Below are positions 36,644-47,642 of a stretch of 64,000 bases of DNA, piece by piece. The notes beneath the pieces are model-generated. The model saw nothing but the letters and a program-made list of their open reading frames with translations. It searched no databases and was not told the origin of the DNA. Every line of letters begins with the position of its first letter. The first letter of the stretch is position 1. A program made the translations under genes and the position numbers. Source of the DNA: Microvirga pudoricolor (GTDB lineage Bacteria > Pseudomonadota > Alphaproteobacteria > Rhizobiales > Beijerinckiaceae); the NCBI RefSeq assembly GCF_016892705.1, contig NZ_JAFEMB010000001.1, positions 992,001 to 1,056,000 on the forward strand, written 5' to 3'.

Positions 36644-37659
36644 GACCGGATCTCCAGGGAAGCGGCATCGAGGAGCGCGCGCACGAGCGTGGCCTGCCCC
36701 AATTCGATCTTGAAGTGATTGTCGCCCTGCGCCCGGGCCGGTTCGAAGGCAGCCTGCGCCGCCGCTTTGGCGCTGCTCTCGTCCAGAGTCCCACCCTTCA
36801 GGGCTTCCTCGGCGCCCGAGGCGCGCCATGGGATGGTAGCAACCCCGCCGAGGGCAATGCGGGCGTCCCTCACGTGCCCGCCCTGCATGTCGAGGGCCAC
36901 CGCCGCGGAGGCGACGGCGAATTCATAGGATTCGCGGTCGCGAACCTTGAGGTAGAGCGAGCGCCGGGTCCATGGTCGGCTGGGGATATCGAAATGCGTG
37001 ATGATCTCGCCGGGGGCGAGATTCGTCTCGGCCTGGGGCGTATCGCCGGGGAGGCGATGGAGCTGGTGGAACGGGATCGTGCGCTCGCCGTCGCGTCCGG
37101 CGATGGCGACAGTCGCGTCGAGAACCAGAAGGGCCTGCGCGAAGTCGCCCGGATAGGCGGCAATGCAATGGGGGCTGACCCCGAGAATCGCGTGCTTGCG
37201 GGTATTGCCCTCGAGAGCGGCGCATCCGCTGCCCGGATTGCGCTTGTTGCAGGCCTCCCAGGCCACGTCGCGAAAGTACAGGCAGCGCGTGCGCTGGAGG
37301 ACGTTTCCGGACAGGCTCGCCATGTTGCGCAGTTGCGCACTGGCGGCAAGCTTGAGCGATTGGGCGAGCACCGGATAGTTCCGGATTACGTCAGGGTGGT
37401 CCGCCGCCGCGCTCATCTTCGTCAGGGCCCCGAGACGCAGGCCGTCCTCACGCACCGAGATGCCGGATAGGGCGGGCGCGAGCGGGTTGATGTCGACGAG
37501 GCGCTCGGGCCGCATCACGTCGATCTTCATGAGATCGAGAAGGGTCGTTCCGCCGGCCAGGAATTGGACGGGTGCGCGGATGTGGGCGTCGGACGCGACG
37601 GATGCCGCCTCGATGGCCCCGGCCATGTCGGCGGCGCGCTCGTACGAGAAGGGTCTCAT
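36640..37659 (-). CDS. paoB: Aldehyde oxidoreductase FAD-binding subunit with [4Fe-4S] cysteines (PaoB type)
   Basis: A 339-aa FAD_binding_5/CO dehydrogenase flavoprotein. The FAD loops are FLAGGTTLLDLM and LAASAQLRNMASLSGNV. Four cysteines, C126, C137, C146 and C165, lie in an insertion after the second loop (QRTRCLYFRDVAWEACNKR). E. coli PaoB has the same insertion and binds an extra [4Fe-4S] cluster there; most xanthine dehydrogenase FAD subunits lack it. The start and stop overlap the small and large subunit genes by 4 bp each. Confidence 0.9.
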   Translation of the reverse strand: MRPFSYERAADMAGAIEAASVASDAHIRAPVQFLAGGTTLLDLMKIDVMRPERLVDINPLAPALSGISVREDGLRLGALTKMSAAADHPDVIRNYPVLAQSLKLAASAQLRNMASLSGNVLQRTRCLYFRDVAWEACNKRNPGSGCAALEGNTRKHAILGVSPHCIAAYPGDFAQALLVLDATVAIAGRDGERTIPFHQLHRLPGDTPQAETNLAPGEIITHFDIPSRPWTRRSLYLKVRDRESYEFAVASAAVALDMQGGHVRDARIALGGVATIPWRASGAEEALKGGTLDESSAKAAAQAAFEPARAQGDNHFKIELGQATLVRALLDAASLEIRS

Positions 37660-38234
37660 CCGCGCGCTCCTTCCATTTGGTCCCGGGCCTGCTTGATGGC
37701 CGCGACGATGTTGGGATAGGCGGCGCAGCGGCAGAGATTGCCGCTCATGTATTCACGGATGTCGTCGTCCGTTCGAGCGTGCCCCTCACGGATGCAGGCA
37801 ACTGCAGACATGATCTGGCCCGGCGTGCAATACCCGCACTGGAAGGCGTCGTGATCCATGAAGGCTTGCTGCATCGGATGGAGGCTGCCCTCCTCCGGTG
37901 CCAGCCCCTCGATGGTGGTGATGCTCTTGCCTTCGGCCGACGCCGCGAGGGTCAGGCAGGCCAGATGCCGCTCTCCGTCCACATGAACCGTGCAGGCCCC
38001 GCATTGCCCCTGGTCGCAGCCCTTCTTGGAGCCGGTCAGGCCGAGATGCTCCCGCAGGGCATCGAGCAATGTCACCCGGGGATCGAGGGTGAGATGGTGG
38101 TCGCGCCCATTGACGGACAAGGTCACATCGAGGCCGCCCGTGCGGTGGGCAGCGGGCGTCGTTTTGAGTGGTGAGAAGGTATCCATCCCGAGTCCCCGAG
38201 AGCTGGTGGAACGAGGCGGGGAAGCCAGGGCCAT
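37656..38234 (-). CDS. paoA: Aldehyde oxidoreductase iron-sulfur subunit (PaoA type)
   Basis: The [2Fe-2S] electron-transfer subunit, 192 aa. The start at 38234 was picked for its strong ribosome site (GGAGGT, 5 nt before the ATG); an ATG at 38186 (176 aa) lacks one, and the frame further up is shadow. The plant-ferredoxin cluster is C73, C78, C81 and C93 (CDQGQCGAC), and the second cluster C133, C136, C168 and C170 (CGYCTPG, CRC). The 33 residues before the domain have no twin-arginine or hydrophobic signal, in contrast to periplasmic E. coli PaoA. It is the first gene of paoABC-xdhC-mocA. Confidence 0.9.
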   Translation of the reverse strand: MALASPPRSTSSRGLGMDTFSPLKTTPAAHRTGGLDVTLSVNGRDHHLTLDPRVTLLDALREHLGLTGSKKGCDQGQCGACTVHVDGERHLACLTLAASAEGKSITTIEGLAPEEGSLHPMQQAFMDHDAFQCGYCTPGQIMSAVACIREGHARTDDDIREYMSGNLCRCAAYPNIVAAIKQARDQMEGARG

Positions 38235-38373
38235 GAGCGACCTCCGACCGGTCGGCTCCGACCCTCGCCGGACGTTAACCGGAGCGGAAGGCTCCGGTTC
38301 CTGGAATGACTCTAGAAAACAGGAGTGCGCGGCCTGGGTTTCACGGTCCGGCCGCGTTCCTGCAATCTTGGTG

Positions 38374-38724
38374 TCAGCTTGCGTTGCGCTTGCGGGTGGC
38401 TGCGGCCTTCTTGGCGGACGCCGAGCGGGCCGCCGGCGACCGGCTCGCAGCCGCCTTCCTGGCGGAGGCCGAACGCGCCGAGGCCGGACGCGATGCGGAA
38501 GCCGAACCGCCAAGGTCGCCACCCTTCTTCGATGAGACCTTCGTGTCGGCCTTGCCCCGCCCCGATCCGCTCTTGTTGCCGCCGCCGGATTCCTTGTTCA
38601 CTGTCGCCCAGGCCCGGCGTTCGGCCTCCTTCTCGGGAACACCGCGATCCTCGTAGGATTCCTCGATGTGATCCGCTTTCCTCTTCTGCTTGTCCGTATA
38701 CGCTGATTTATCTCCGCGCGGCAT
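38374..38724 (-). CDS. Small basic protein of the rhizobial 'plasmid stabilization' type
   Basis: A 116-aa protein from the ATG at 38724. The first 45 residues (MPRGDKSAYTDKQKRKADHI onwards, then EKEAERRAWATVNK) match a short conserved domain widely annotated in Hyphomicrobiales as plasmid stabilization protein, with no proven function. The rest is low-complexity Ser, Ala, Lys and Arg, with SARKAAA/SAKKAAA repeats like the tails of histone H1-like proteins, suggesting nucleic-acid binding. There is no toxin or antitoxin partner. It stands alone between ppc and paoA. Confidence 0.8.
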   Translation of the reverse strand: MPRGDKSAYTDKQKRKADHIEESYEDRGVPEKEAERRAWATVNKESGGGNKSGSGRGKADTKVSSKKGGDLGGSASASRPASARSASARKAAASRSPAARSASAKKAAATRKRNAS

Positions 38725-38855
38725 GACGTGCACTCCTGTCCGATGGACCTGCTGAGGGACCGTTCCCACCGCGCGAGACGCGCCTTCCGATGGAAACCGT
38801 CTACCCCTCGACAACCGGACCGGTAGGGCGTTGTTCCGGGCACATCGCGCCGTCC

Positions 38856-41621
38856 TCAGCCGCTGTTGCGCAAGCCTGCCGCGACACCGTTGATGGTGAG
38901 ATGAATGCCCTGCACCACCCGCTCATCCGCATCTCCGGCGCGGTGGCGCTTCAGCAGTTCGATCTGCAGGTGGTTCAAAGGATCGAGATACGGGAAGCGG
39001 TTGCGGATCGACCGCGCAAGGAGAGGGTTGCGGTCGAGGAGTGTGTCCTGCTGCGTGATGTCGAGAAGCTGGCGGATCGTCTCCTCCCACTCCCGGCGGA
39101 TGCGCGGGAAGATGGCGCTGCGAAGCTCCTCGTCCTCCACGAGGTTGGCGTAGCGCGACGCGATGGCGATGTTGCTCTTGGCCAGCACCATGTCCATGTT
39201 CGAGAGCAATGCCTCGAAGAAGGGCCATTCGCGGTACATCTCCTGCAGCCGTTTCAGGCCGTCACCAGGATGCTTCTCCAGATACTCGCGGATCGCCGTG
39301 CCGAAGCCGAACCAGCCCGGCAGCATGAGGCGGCACTGGGCCCAGCCGAACACCCAAGGGATGGCGCGCAGGTCCTCGATGCGGCGCGAGTTGGTGCGGG
39401 AGGCCGGGCGACTGCCGATGTTGAGGTTCGCGATCTCGCCGATCACGGTCGAGTCCCAGAAATAGCGCTCGAAGCCCTCGGTCTCGTAGACGAGGTTGCG
39501 GTAGGCCCGGAAGGCGCTGTCGGACAGCTCTTCCATGGTGTCGAGATATTCGGGGCGCGGGGCCGGCTGGCCCGTGTGAAGGAGCGAGGCCTCCAGGGTC
39601 GCCGCCGCGATGATCTCCAGGTTGCGGCGGCCGAGATCGGGGTTCGAGTATTTGCCCGCGATCACCTCGCCCTGTTCGGTGATGCGGATCGCGCCCTGCA
39701 CGGCACCGCCGGGCTGGGCCAGGATCGCCTGGAAACTCGGTCCGCCGCCCCGGCCCACGGACCCGCCCCGGCCGTGGAACAGGCGCAGCATCACGCCGTG
39801 CTCGGCGAACAGCTCCACCAGCTTGATCTCGGCCTTGTAGAGTTCCCAACCCGAGGTGAGGAAGCCCCCGTCCTTGTTGCTGTCCGAGTAGCCGAGCATC
39901 ACCTCCTGCTGTTGGCCACGACTGCGCAGGAGGCGCATGTAATCGGGCAGGCCGAAGAGGTCGCCCATCACGCGGCTGGCATTGCGCAGGTCGCCGATGG
40001 TCTCGAAAAGCGGGACGATGTTGACGTCCATCTCGCCCTCGCGCGGCCGCAGGAGCCCGGCCTCCTTCAAGAGCAACGCCACTTCCAGGATGTCGGAGGG
40101 ATCGCTCGCCTTGGAGATGACGTAGTTCGGAACGGCTGCGCGGCCATAGCGTTTTCGCGCGGCCGCCGCCTCGCGCACGATGGCGAGTTCCGACTCGGTC
40201 TCCTTGGAATAGGCGAGATAGGGCGTGGTCAGAAGGCGCGGCGTGCGCAGCTCCTCCAAAAGGAGGGCGACGCGCTCCTCCTCCGAAAGGGCCGTGTAGT
40301 CGGTGCCCGGGCTGGCCTTCTCGAAGAGCTCCGCCACCACCCGGTCATGCACGTCCGAATTCTGGCGCAGGTCGATGCTGGCCAGGTGGAACCCGAACAC
40401 GCTCACGGCCCGGCGCAGACGCCGCAGGCGGCCCCGCGCCAGGGCGCCGGATCCGTTGGACAAGAGGGAGCGGTGAATGATCGCGAGATCGCCGCTCAGC
40501 TCCTCCGGATCCGTGTAGGGCGACGCCTCGCCGACCTGGTGACGGGCGATGTCATGATGGCCGAAGGCCGACGCGGTGGCGGCAAGGCGCGCATACATGC
40601 CCACGATGGCCCGGCGATAGGGCTCGTCCTGCCGGTGGGGCGAGTGGTCCGGCGAGGCATCCGCCAGGGCCTGGGCCTCGTCGGAAATATTGACGTAGCG
40701 CCCATCCAGGGACAGCTCGGCGCCCAGGCAATGCAGCTCGTCCAGGTAATGGCTCAGCGCCCGCGCGCTCTGGAGGGAGAGCGCCTGGCGCAGCGCATCC
40801 GCCGTCACGAACGGATTGCCGTCCCGGTCGCCGCCGATCCAGCTTCCCATGCGCAGGAAGGGCGGCAGTTCCAGGGTCTCCCAGGACGGGTCGATGGCGA
40901 TGAGCTGGTCCTCCAGCGCCGCATAGACCCGAGGCAGCTCCTTGAAGAACGTATAGTCGTAATAGGACAGGCCGTTATTGACCTCGTCGATGACCTTGAG
41001 CCGGTTGCGCCGCAGGATGCTGGTCTGCCAGAGGGTCAGCACCGCCCGCCGCAGGGCCTCCTCGCTCTCCGAGAGTTCGACCGGAACCAGCCGCTGCCGG
41101 TCGCGCAGGGCGAGGAGCTGGGAGATCTCCATCTCTCGGTCGATGGTGCTCTTGCGCCGAACCTCCGTCGGATGGGCGGTAAGCACTGGGCAAATGAGGG
41201 CGCGGGCGAAGAAAGCCTGCAGGTCTGCTTGCGAGATTCCGGCCTCTCCGGCGAGCTTCAGCGCCCGGGCGATGGTGCCCTCGCGGGGCGCGGATTCGGC
41301 CATGGCGTGCGCGCGGGAGCGGCGGACGTGGTGGCTGTCCTCCGCGATGTTGGCCAGGTGGGAAAAATAGCTGAACGCCCGAATGATCTGGTTGGAGCGT
41401 CCCCGCGACAGGCTGTTGAGGGTGGTCTCCAGCTCCTTGCGGGCGATCTCGTCCTCGTCCCGGTGGAAGCGGATCGAAGTCTGGCGGATGCGCTCGACGA
41501 TGTCGAACACCGCCTCGCCCTCCTGGGCGCGGATCGTATCGCCCAGGAGCCGGCCCAGCAGCCGGATATCGTCACGCAGGGGCAGGTCCTTGTCCGGTGT
41601 CTCGAGGCTGATGGCGGTCAC
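38856..41621 (-). CDS. ppc: Phosphoenolpyruvate carboxylase
   Basis: PEPC carboxylates phosphoenolpyruvate to oxaloacetate, replenishing the TCA cycle. Motifs in order are [12 protein letters not shown] (catalytic His), [27 protein letters not shown] (catalytic region) and [14 protein letters not shown], with the C-terminus GLRNSG, close to the invariant RNTG. From the GTG at 41621 the length is 921 aa, normal for the family; a TTG at 41684 would add 21 unconserved residues, so the start is uncertain. It follows the Hsp70-like gene on the same strand. Confidence 0.95.
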   Translation of the reverse strand: MTAISLETPDKDLPLRDDIRLLGRLLGDTIRAQEGEAVFDIVERIRQTSIRFHRDEDEIARKELETTLNSLSRGRSNQIIRAFSYFSHLANIAEDSHHVRRSRAHAMAESAPREGTIARALKLAGEAGISQADLQAFFARALICPVLTAHPTEVRRKSTIDREMEISQLLALRDRQRLVPVELSESEEALRRAVLTLWQTSILRRNRLKVIDEVNNGLSYYDYTFFKELPRVYAALEDQLIAIDPSWETLELPPFLRMGSWIGGDRDGNPFVTADALRQALSLQSARALSHYLDELHCLGAELSLDGRYVNISDEAQALADASPDHSPHRQDEPYRRAIVGMYARLAATASAFGHHDIARHQVGEASPYTDPEELSGDLAIIHRSLLSNGSGALARGRLRRLRRAVSVFGFHLASIDLRQNSDVHDRVVAELFEKASPGTDYTALSEEERVALLLEELRTPRLLTTPYLAYSKETESELAIVREAAAARKRYGRAAVPNYVISKASDPSDILEVALLLKEAGLLRPREGEMDVNIVPLFETIGDLRNASRVMGDLFGLPDYMRLLRSRGQQQEVMLGYSDSNKDGGFLTSGWELYKAEIKLVELFAEHGVMLRLFHGRGGSVGRGGGPSFQAILAQPGGAVQGAIRITEQGEVIAGKYSNPDLGRRNLEIIAAATLEASLLHTGQPAPRPEYLDTMEELSDSAFRAYRNLVYETEGFERYFWDSTVIGEIANLNIGSRPASRTNSRRIEDLRAIPWVFGWAQCRLMLPGWFGFGTAIREYLEKHPGDGLKRLQEMYREWPFFEALLSNMDMVLAKSNIAIASRYANLVEDEELRSAIFPRIRREWEETIRQLLDITQQDTLLDRNPLLARSIRNRFPYLDPLNHLQIELLKRHRAGDADERVVQGIHLTINGVAAGLRNSG

Positions 41622-41698
41622 GGCGGGGCTCTGACTGAAATATGTTGCACCTGCGAATAAAGACCCGATCCCGGCACCTTGCAAGCCGCTTTCGGACC

Positions 41699-43006
41699 TC
41701 AGGCGCTCCAGCGGGCTGGTTCGCCGGTCTGGCCGATGAGGGCCAGTCCGTAGGCGATGGACTCGAACTGGTCGGCTGAGGTCAGGCGCTCCTCCCCGAA
41801 CCGGTCGGTGAACAGCCGCCGGATAGCGGGCACGAAGGAGGTGCCGCCGGTGAGGAAGACCTTCTCGATTTCGTTCGGTTTCACCCCGGCCTTTGCGATC
41901 GCCTCGTCCAGCGCTCCTTCGATGCGGGCCACGTCCGGGGCGATCCAGGCCTCGAAATCGCGCCGCCGGATCGGCGCCTCAATGCGGATGCCGTCCTCCT
42001 CGAATCGGAACAGGGTCTCGTCCTTCGAGGACAGCTCGACCTTCGCGGCCGAGATGGCCCGGTAGAGGGCAAAGCCCAGATCGAGATCCACGATCTCGAT
42101 GAAGGTCTCCAGGGGTGCCGGGTCGAGGGCCGCCCTGGCGAGTTCGCGCAGCTCCTTGAGGTCGCCGCTGCCCTTCATCAGGGCAAGGTGGTTCCAGCGG
42201 GCAAAATTCGCATAGTAGTGATTGGGAATCGACAGCACCTTGCCCATGGAGCGGTAGGAGCCGCCCTTGCCCAGCCGCGGCGAGACCACGTGGTCCACGA
42301 TCCGGTAATCGAAGGCGTCGCCGGCCACCCCCACGCCCGCATGTCCCAGGGGCTCCGCCCGTAAGGTCCCGCTGTCCCGGGAAAAGCGCATCACGGAGAA
42401 ATCGCTCGTGCCGCCGCCGAAATCGGCCACCAGGACGGTAGCGTCGCGGTTCAGTGTGCGGGCGTAGAAGAACGCCGCGCCCACCGGCTCGTAGACGTAA
42501 TGCGCCCGATCCGCGCCAAGCTTGCCGAAGGCGGTGCGGTAGCGCTCCATGGCAAGAGCGTCGTTGGGGTTGGACCCCGCGAAGGCGACCGGGCGGCCCA
42601 CCACGATGTTGGGAGCCTGGAAGTCCAGGGCATCGCCCGCGTGGCGGCGGAGGGTGCGCAGGAACGTGCTCAGCAGGTCCTCGAAGCGGAAGCGCTCCCG
42701 GAAGATCCGGGTCTCCTGGAAGCTGGCGCTCGCCGCGAAGCTTTTGAAGGACTGGATGAACCGGTGCGCCGTCAGCCCCTCCAGGAACTGCTCGATCGCC
42801 CAGGGCCCACCCTCCACCCGCGTCCGCAGGCTGCCGCCGTGGCGCTCGTCCCAGAAGCACAGGGCCGTGACGAAGACCTTCAGGCGCTCACCGGCATGGT
42901 CGAAGGTGATGGCCTCGACCCGCCCCGACCCGTCGGCGACCGCCACCACCGTGTTGCTGGTGCCGAAGTCGATGCCGATGGATATGTCGTTCGCGCGGGA
43001 CGGCAT
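41699..43006 (-). CDS. Hsp70 family protein (YegD-like)
   Basis: A 435-aa protein of the actin/Hsp70 ATPase fold. It has phosphate-1 [14 protein letters not shown] (residues 10-23), phosphate-2 [15 protein letters not shown], the adenosine motif [14 protein letters not shown], and the [12 protein letters not shown] connection. It ends after the nucleotide-binding domain, with no substrate-binding domain, as in E. coli YegD, so it is not a full DnaK. The function of this group is not established. It precedes ppc by less than 80 bp and is divergent from tex. Confidence 0.9.
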   Translation of the reverse strand: MPSRANDISIGIDFGTSNTVVAVADGSGRVEAITFDHAGERLKVFVTALCFWDERHGGSLRTRVEGGPWAIEQFLEGLTAHRFIQSFKSFAASASFQETRIFRERFRFEDLLSTFLRTLRRHAGDALDFQAPNIVVGRPVAFAGSNPNDALAMERYRTAFGKLGADRAHYVYEPVGAAFFYARTLNRDATVLVADFGGGTSDFSVMRFSRDSGTLRAEPLGHAGVGVAGDAFDYRIVDHVVSPRLGKGGSYRSMGKVLSIPNHYYANFARWNHLALMKGSGDLKELRELARAALDPAPLETFIEIVDLDLGFALYRAISAAKVELSSKDETLFRFEEDGIRIEAPIRRRDFEAWIAPDVARIEGALDEAIAKAGVKPNEIEKVFLTGGTSFVPAIRRLFTDRFGEERLTSADQFESIAYGLALIGQTGEPARWSA

Positions 43007-43215
43007 GGCGGATCCTTGGAAAAATGCTGGGAGAATCAGGGCGGGCGGGGGCCGGACGGTCTATAGGGTCGAGGCCGCCGCGCCAAGCCCCTGCCCGGCC
43101 ACGCCCGGAAATCCCAGGAATCGCGCCCGTGCGGCGCTGCGATCCCGCCCCCGCGATTGACCCGACCCCGAAGCGCACCGTAGAAGCGCCGCCCGGACGT
43201 GAGGCGAGGTTTGTC

Positions 43216-45552
43216 ATGCTATCCATCGGTCAACGCATTGCGGGCGAGCTGAACGCCCAGGAGTGGCAGGTCAAGGCCGCCATCGATCTCCTGGACGGCG
43301 GCTCCACGGTGCCCTTCATCGCCCGCTACCGGAAGGAAGTGACCGGCACCCTGGACGACACCCAGCTGCGTACCCTGGAGGAGCGCCTGCGCTATCTCCG
43401 CGAGCTGGAGGACCGCCGCAAGACCGTACTTGATTCCATCCGGGAGCAGGGCAAGCTCTCGGACGAGCTCGCGGCCCAGATCAATCAGGCGGACACGAAG
43501 GCCCGCCTGGAAGACCTCTACCTGCCCTACAAGCCCAAGCGCCGCACCAAGGCTCAGATCGCCCGGGAAGCCGGGCTCGAGCCCCTGGCCGACGCGCTCC
43601 TGGCGTCACCGGAGCGTGATCCCAAGGAACAGGCCGCCGCCTTCGTGAATCCCGACAAGGACGTGGCGACGCCGGAGGCGGCGCTGGAGGGCGCTCGCTC
43701 GATCCTGGTCGAGCGCTTCGCCGAGAATGCGGAGCTTTTAGGCGCGCTGCGCGACAGCTATTGGCAGCGCGGCCGCCTGACCTCCAAGGTGCGCGACGGC
43801 AAGAAGACGGACGGCGCCAAGTTCGCCGACTACTTCGATTTCGCCGAGCCGCTTCCCAAACTACCCTCACACCGGATCCTGGCGCTTTTCCGGGGGGAAA
43901 AAGAGGAAATCCTCGACCTGAAGATGGAAGAGGACAAGGACAGCGCCGAGCCGGGCTACATCAGCCCCTATGAAGGCCGCATCGCGCTGGCGGCGGGCGT
44001 CACAGACAAGGGCCGCCCCGGCGACAGGTGGCTGATGGACACGGTGCGCTGGGCCTGGCGCACGAAGCTGCGCTTCTCCACCGAACTCGACATGAAGATG
44101 AAGCTCTGGCAGCTCGCCGAGGACGAGGCCGTGAAGGTGTTCGCCGGGAACCTGCGCGACCTGCTGCTGGCCGCCCCCGCCGGCACCCGCGCGACGCTGG
44201 GTCTCGATCCCGGCTACCGCACCGGCGTGAAGGTGGCGGTGGTGGATTCCACCGGCAAGGTCGTGGCCACGGACACGATTTATCCGCACGAGCCGAAGCG
44301 CCAGTGGGACGATTCGCTGAACGCGCTCTCGCGCCTGTGCCGCGTGCACAAGGTGGAGCTGATCGCCATCGGCAACGGCACCGCCTCCCGCGAGACCGAC
44401 AAGCTCGCGGCCGAACTGGTGGAGAAGAACCCTGACCTCAAGCTCACGAAGGTGATGGTGTCGGAGGCGGGCGCCTCGGTCTATTCGGCCTCAGCTTTCG
44501 CGAGCCAGGAACTTCCGGGCCTCGACGTTTCCTTGCGCGGCGCGGTCTCCATCGCGCGCCGCCTGCAGGATCCCCTGGCGGAGCTCGTGAAGATCGACCC
44601 GAAATCCATCGGCGTCGGGCAGTATCAGCACGATCTGGCCGAGCACAAGCTCTCGCGCTCCCTGGACGCCGTGGTGGAGGATTGCGTGAACGCCGTGGGC
44701 GTCGACCTCAACACCGCCTCCGCGCCGCTGCTCTCCCGCGTGTCGGGCCTCAGCGACTGGGTCGCGCAAAACATCGTGTCCCACCGGGACAGCAATGGCC
44801 CGTTCAAGACTCGCAAAGGCCTCTCGGCCGTCACCGGCCTCGGCCCCAAGACCTTCGAGCAGGCGGCGGGCTTCCTGCGCATCCCCAACGGCGACGATCC
44901 GCTCGATTCCTCCGGCGTGCACCCGGAAGCCTATCCGGTGGTGCGGCGGATCATCGAGGCCACGAAGAGCGACATCAAGGTGCTGATCGGAAACGGCAGC
45001 CTCATCAAACCCTTGCGGCCGGAGCAGTTCACGGACGACAAGTTCGGTGTGCCGACCGTCAAGGACATCCTGAGCGAACTCGAAAAGCCGGGCCGCGACC
45101 CGCGTCCGGAATTCAAGACCGCGACCTTCAAGGACGGCGTGGAGAAGATCGACGACCTGCGCGCCGGGATGCTCCTGGAAGGCGTCGTGACGAACGTCGC
45201 TGCCTTCGGGGCCTTTGTGGATGTGGGCGTACACCAGGACGGCCTCGTGCACATCTCGGCCTTGTCCAACACCTTCGTGAAGGACCCGCGCACCGTGGTG
45301 AAGCCCGGCGACATCGTGAAGGTGAAGGTGCTGGAAGTCGACAAGCCCCGCAAGCGCATCGCGCTCACCATGCGCCTGGATGATCCGACGAACCGGCAGG
45401 CCGCGATGGCGGCCAAGGACGGGCGCGGCACGGGCAAGGATCTTTCGCGCGCCGCGCCGAAGAGCGCTCCTGCGAAAGGCGGCGCATCGGGCGGCAACGC
45501 CTTCGCGGACGCGTTCCGCAAGGCGGGCATGGATGCTGGGAAGAAAAGGTAG
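43216..45552 (+). CDS. tex: Tex family RNA-binding transcription accessory protein
   Basis: Tex binds nucleic acids and takes part in transcription. The protein is 778 aa from the ATG at 43216 (GAGGCGAGG upstream), matching about 770-780 aa for the family; the frame above it is not conserved. The Tex_N helical region covers residues 1-190. The YqgF-like RNase H fold starts at about 325 ([11 protein letters not shown]), two helix-hairpin-helix units follow ([29 protein letters not shown]), and the S1 domain is at about 650-722 ([18 protein letters not shown]). The tail is basic and Ala/Gly-rich. Confidence 0.96.
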   Translation: MLSIGQRIAGELNAQEWQVKAAIDLLDGGSTVPFIARYRKEVTGTLDDTQLRTLEERLRYLRELEDRRKTVLDSIREQGKLSDELAAQINQADTKARLEDLYLPYKPKRRTKAQIAREAGLEPLADALLASPERDPKEQAAAFVNPDKDVATPEAALEGARSILVERFAENAELLGALRDSYWQRGRLTSKVRDGKKTDGAKFADYFDFAEPLPKLPSHRILALFRGEKEEILDLKMEEDKDSAEPGYISPYEGRIALAAGVTDKGRPGDRWLMDTVRWAWRTKLRFSTELDMKMKLWQLAEDEAVKVFAGNLRDLLLAAPAGTRATLGLDPGYRTGVKVAVVDSTGKVVATDTIYPHEPKRQWDDSLNALSRLCRVHKVELIAIGNGTASRETDKLAAELVEKNPDLKLTKVMVSEAGASVYSASAFASQELPGLDVSLRGAVSIARRLQDPLAELVKIDPKSIGVGQYQHDLAEHKLSRSLDAVVEDCVNAVGVDLNTASAPLLSRVSGLSDWVAQNIVSHRDSNGPFKTRKGLSAVTGLGPKTFEQAAGFLRIPNGDDPLDSSGVHPEAYPVVRRIIEATKSDIKVLIGNGSLIKPLRPEQFTDDKFGVPTVKDILSELEKPGRDPRPEFKTATFKDGVEKIDDLRAGMLLEGVVTNVAAFGAFVDVGVHQDGLVHISALSNTFVKDPRTVVKPGDIVKVKVLEVDKPRKRIALTMRLDDPTNRQAAMAAKDGRGTGKDLSRAAPKSAPAKGGASGGNAFADAFRKAGMDAGKKR

Positions 45553-45564
45553 CACCACCACAAC

Positions 45565-45739
45565 ACCTTCCCCTCGAGGGGGAAGGTCGCCGCGAAAGCG
45601 GCTGGATGGGGTGGGAAGCGCGGCATCGATCAGCGTTGTGATTTCACCCCACCTCGGCCGTTGGCCGATCCTCCCCCACCGCAAGTCGGGTGTTCTCGAC
45701 TTGCGCACCTGGAAGCGAAGATCGGGCAAACCCGATCTT
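45565..45739. repeat. Mosaic palindromic repeat element downstream of tex
   Basis: Five well-formed inverted repeats occur within 175 bp: ACCTTCCCC/GGGGAAGGT about TCGA with one extra G (45565-45587), GCCGC-GAAA-GCGGC (45589-45602), TCGGCC-GTT-GGCCGA (45654-45668), GCAAGTCG-8-CGACTTGC (45681-45704) and AAGATCGGG-CAAA-CCCGATCTT (45718-45739). The first lies 13 bp after the tex stop and the last is about 20 bp from the ureJ stop, so it sits between convergent genes. It resembles a dispersed REP-type element and could terminate both transcripts. Confidence 0.75.
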
Positions 45740-45760
45740 TGAGGGGAGGATGAACGCGAG

Positions 45761-46327
45761 TCAAACCAAAGCCAACACTAGCCCGGTCGCCGCCACCGCG
45801 CCGCCCGCGAAGCGGATGAGGCTGCGGTGACCGAAGGCTGCAAGCCCCGCCAGGATGCCCGCGCCGTGCAGCAATGCCGTCGCGAGCGCGAAGCCGATGC
45901 TGTAGCCGATGGCGCCGGATTCCATCGGCATCTCGGCTCCGTGCGCATAGCCATGGAAGATCGCGAAGACGCCGACGAGGGCCATGGCGAGCCCGACCGG
46001 TAGCGGCCTGCCGAGGGCGACGACCGCGCCGAGGATGACGATGGAGGCCAGGATGCCGGTTTCGACCGCCGGCACCTCGACGCCCATGAAGCCGAGCGCG
46101 CCGCCGACGATCATCATGCCGACAAAGCTCAAGGGCACGGCCCACAGGGCGCGCCCACCGAGCAGTGCCGCCAACAAGCCCACCGTCACCATGGCGAGCA
46201 CGTGGTCGAGCCCGCCAATGGGATGCAGGAAACCGTGGGCGAAGTCGGATACCGTGCCGACGTCCGTATGGGCGAAGGCGGGAGCGGCTGCGAACGACAA
46301 TGCGGCTGAAAGAACGATGCGCTTCAT
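45761..46327 (-). CDS. ureJ: HupE/UreJ family protein
   Basis: An inner-membrane protein of 188 aa from the ATG at 46327. The signal (MKRIVLSAALSFAAAPAFA) is followed by HTDVGTVSDFAHGFLHPIGGLDHVLAM, with the conserved HPxGGxDH metal motif, and five to six further helices containing HGYAHG. HupE/UreJ proteins are thought to import nickel, which urease needs. It is the last gene of the urea operon, 11 bp after ureG. Confidence 0.9.
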   Translation of the reverse strand: MKRIVLSAALSFAAAPAFAHTDVGTVSDFAHGFLHPIGGLDHVLAMVTVGLLAALLGGRALWAVPLSFVGMMIVGGALGFMGVEVPAVETGILASIVILGAVVALGRPLPVGLAMALVGVFAIFHGYAHGAEMPMESGAIGYSIGFALATALLHGAGILAGLAAFGHRSLIRFAGGAVAATGLVLALV

Positions 46328-46338
46328 GGGGTTTCCTC

Positions 46339-46962
46339 TCAAGCGGCGGCTTTCAGGCCGCCTGCCTCCTCGATGAATTGAGCGACCGCATCGACCCCGA
46401 TGCCGCCGCGCACGTTACTGAACACGTAAGGACGCTGCCCGCGCATGCGCCGGGTATCCTCTTCCATAACGGAGAGATCCGCGCCTACATAGGGGGCGAG
46501 ATCGATCTTGTTGACTACGAGCAGGTCGGACCGCGTGATGCCGGGACCTCCTTTGCGGGGAATTTTCTCGCCGCCCGCTACATCGATGACATAGATCGTG
46601 AGATCCGCGAGTTCGGGCGAGAAAGTCGCCGCGAGGTTGTCGCCGCCGGATTCCACCAGCACGATGTCGAGGGCGGGGAAGCGCTTGCGCATGGTGGCGA
46701 TGGCGGCCAGGTTGATTGACGCGTCCTCGCGGATGGCTGTGTGCGGGCAGCCGCCGGTCTCCACGCCCATGATGCGCTCCTCGGGCAGCGCTTCGGCCAC
46801 CGTGAGCAGGCGCGCGTCCTCCTTGGTGTAGATGTCGTTGGTGATAGCGCAGATGTCGTAGCGCTGGCGGAAGGCCTTGCACAGGGCTTCCATGAGTGCC
46901 GTCTTGCCCGAGCCGACAGGCCCGCCGATGCCGACGCGGAGTGGTCCGGTGGAGGAGGTCAT
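46339..46962 (-). CDS. ureG: Urease accessory GTPase UreG
   Basis: UreG is the GTPase that drives nickel delivery to apo-urease. Length 207 aa, with the P-loop GPVGSGKT at residues 14-21, the CPHT metal motif (GGCPHTAIR), ESGGDNL and the guanine motif VNKIDLAP. The ATG at 46962 overlaps the ureF stop by 4 bp; the longer open frame upstream is a shadow of ureF. Confidence 0.97.
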   Translation of the reverse strand: MTSSTGPLRVGIGGPVGSGKTALMEALCKAFRQRYDICAITNDIYTKEDARLLTVAEALPEERIMGVETGGCPHTAIREDASINLAAIATMRKRFPALDIVLVESGGDNLAATFSPELADLTIYVIDVAGGEKIPRKGGPGITRSDLLVVNKIDLAPYVGADLSVMEEDTRRMRGQRPYVFSNVRGGIGVDAVAQFIEEAGGLKAAA

Positions 46963-47642
46963 GAGCGAAAAAGCCTCGTGTACTGGTTTTCGTGGTGGAA
47001 GGAGCCGAGATCGGCCCGGAAGGTTGCGCCGCCGACATCGTCGAGGGACAGGCGCTCGGCCACGCCCGCGACCTCCCGTACGACCGCCCCCATGGCGGCG
47101 GTGACGCGAGTCCCCGCCGTCTGGCCGATGGGCGCGAGGCGAATCGCGGCGGAAACGAGCGTCTGTACGAGAGCGAACAGGTAAGCCTGCACCGTGACGG
47201 GCAATGGAATGCCGTGAGCCGCAGCGGCCATACCGACAGAAACAGGGAAGGCAACCTCGCTTTCGATGTCCATGAGCCCGGGGGTGGGCCAAGCCGCGAG
47301 CGTGGCATCGAGAAAGGAACGGCCCTGTTGGCTGGTTTCGAGATGCAGCTCGGCGGAAGGCGACAGCGCAAGGGCGAGGTCGTTGACCTCCCGCAGCATC
47401 GTCCTGTCGCCCATGGCGGACGCGCGCCAGGCATGGCAGAGGAGGATGGCATCGGTGCGGCCCGCGCCGAGAGTCATGAAATCGGTCAGCCACGCGATGA
47501 GCGAGTCGTCCCGGGTCACGTCGCCGACCTCAACGGCCCACTCCAAGGTGTGCGAGTAGGCGAACGACCCCACGGGGTAGGACGGCGACAGCCACGCGAA
47601 GAGTGGTAGCACGGCTTGGAGATCAGAGGACCGGTCAGCCAT
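46959..47642 (-). CDS. ureF: Urease accessory protein UreF
   Basis: A helical chaperone of 227 aa that joins UreD and UreG on the apo-urease. It has the family opening [21 protein letters not shown] and the C-terminal R-rich end NQYTRLFRS. The start ATG at 47642 lies inside the His-rich end of ureE, overlapping by 8 bp. Confidence 0.95.
   Translation of the reverse strand: MADRSSDLQAVLPLFAWLSPSYPVGSFAYSHTLEWAVEVGDVTRDDSLIAWLTDFMTLGAGRTDAILLCHAWRASAMGDRTMLREVNDLALALSPSAELHLETSQQGRSFLDATLAAWPTPGLMDIESEVAFPVSVGMAAAAHGIPLPVTVQAYLFALVQTLVSAAIRLAPIGQTAGTRVTAAMGAVVREVAGVAERLSLDDVGGATFRADLGSFHHENQYTRLFRS

Noticed and set aside
38374..38724. Toxin-antitoxin system
   Set aside because: The usual family name suggests plasmid stabilization, but there is no partner gene and no RelE/ParE or antitoxin motif.
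45553..45760. Possible CRISPR or tRNA-like structure in the palindromic stretch
   Set aside because: The repeats are five different hairpins, not one repeated unit with spacers, and no cloverleaf with a tRNA T-loop could be drawn.
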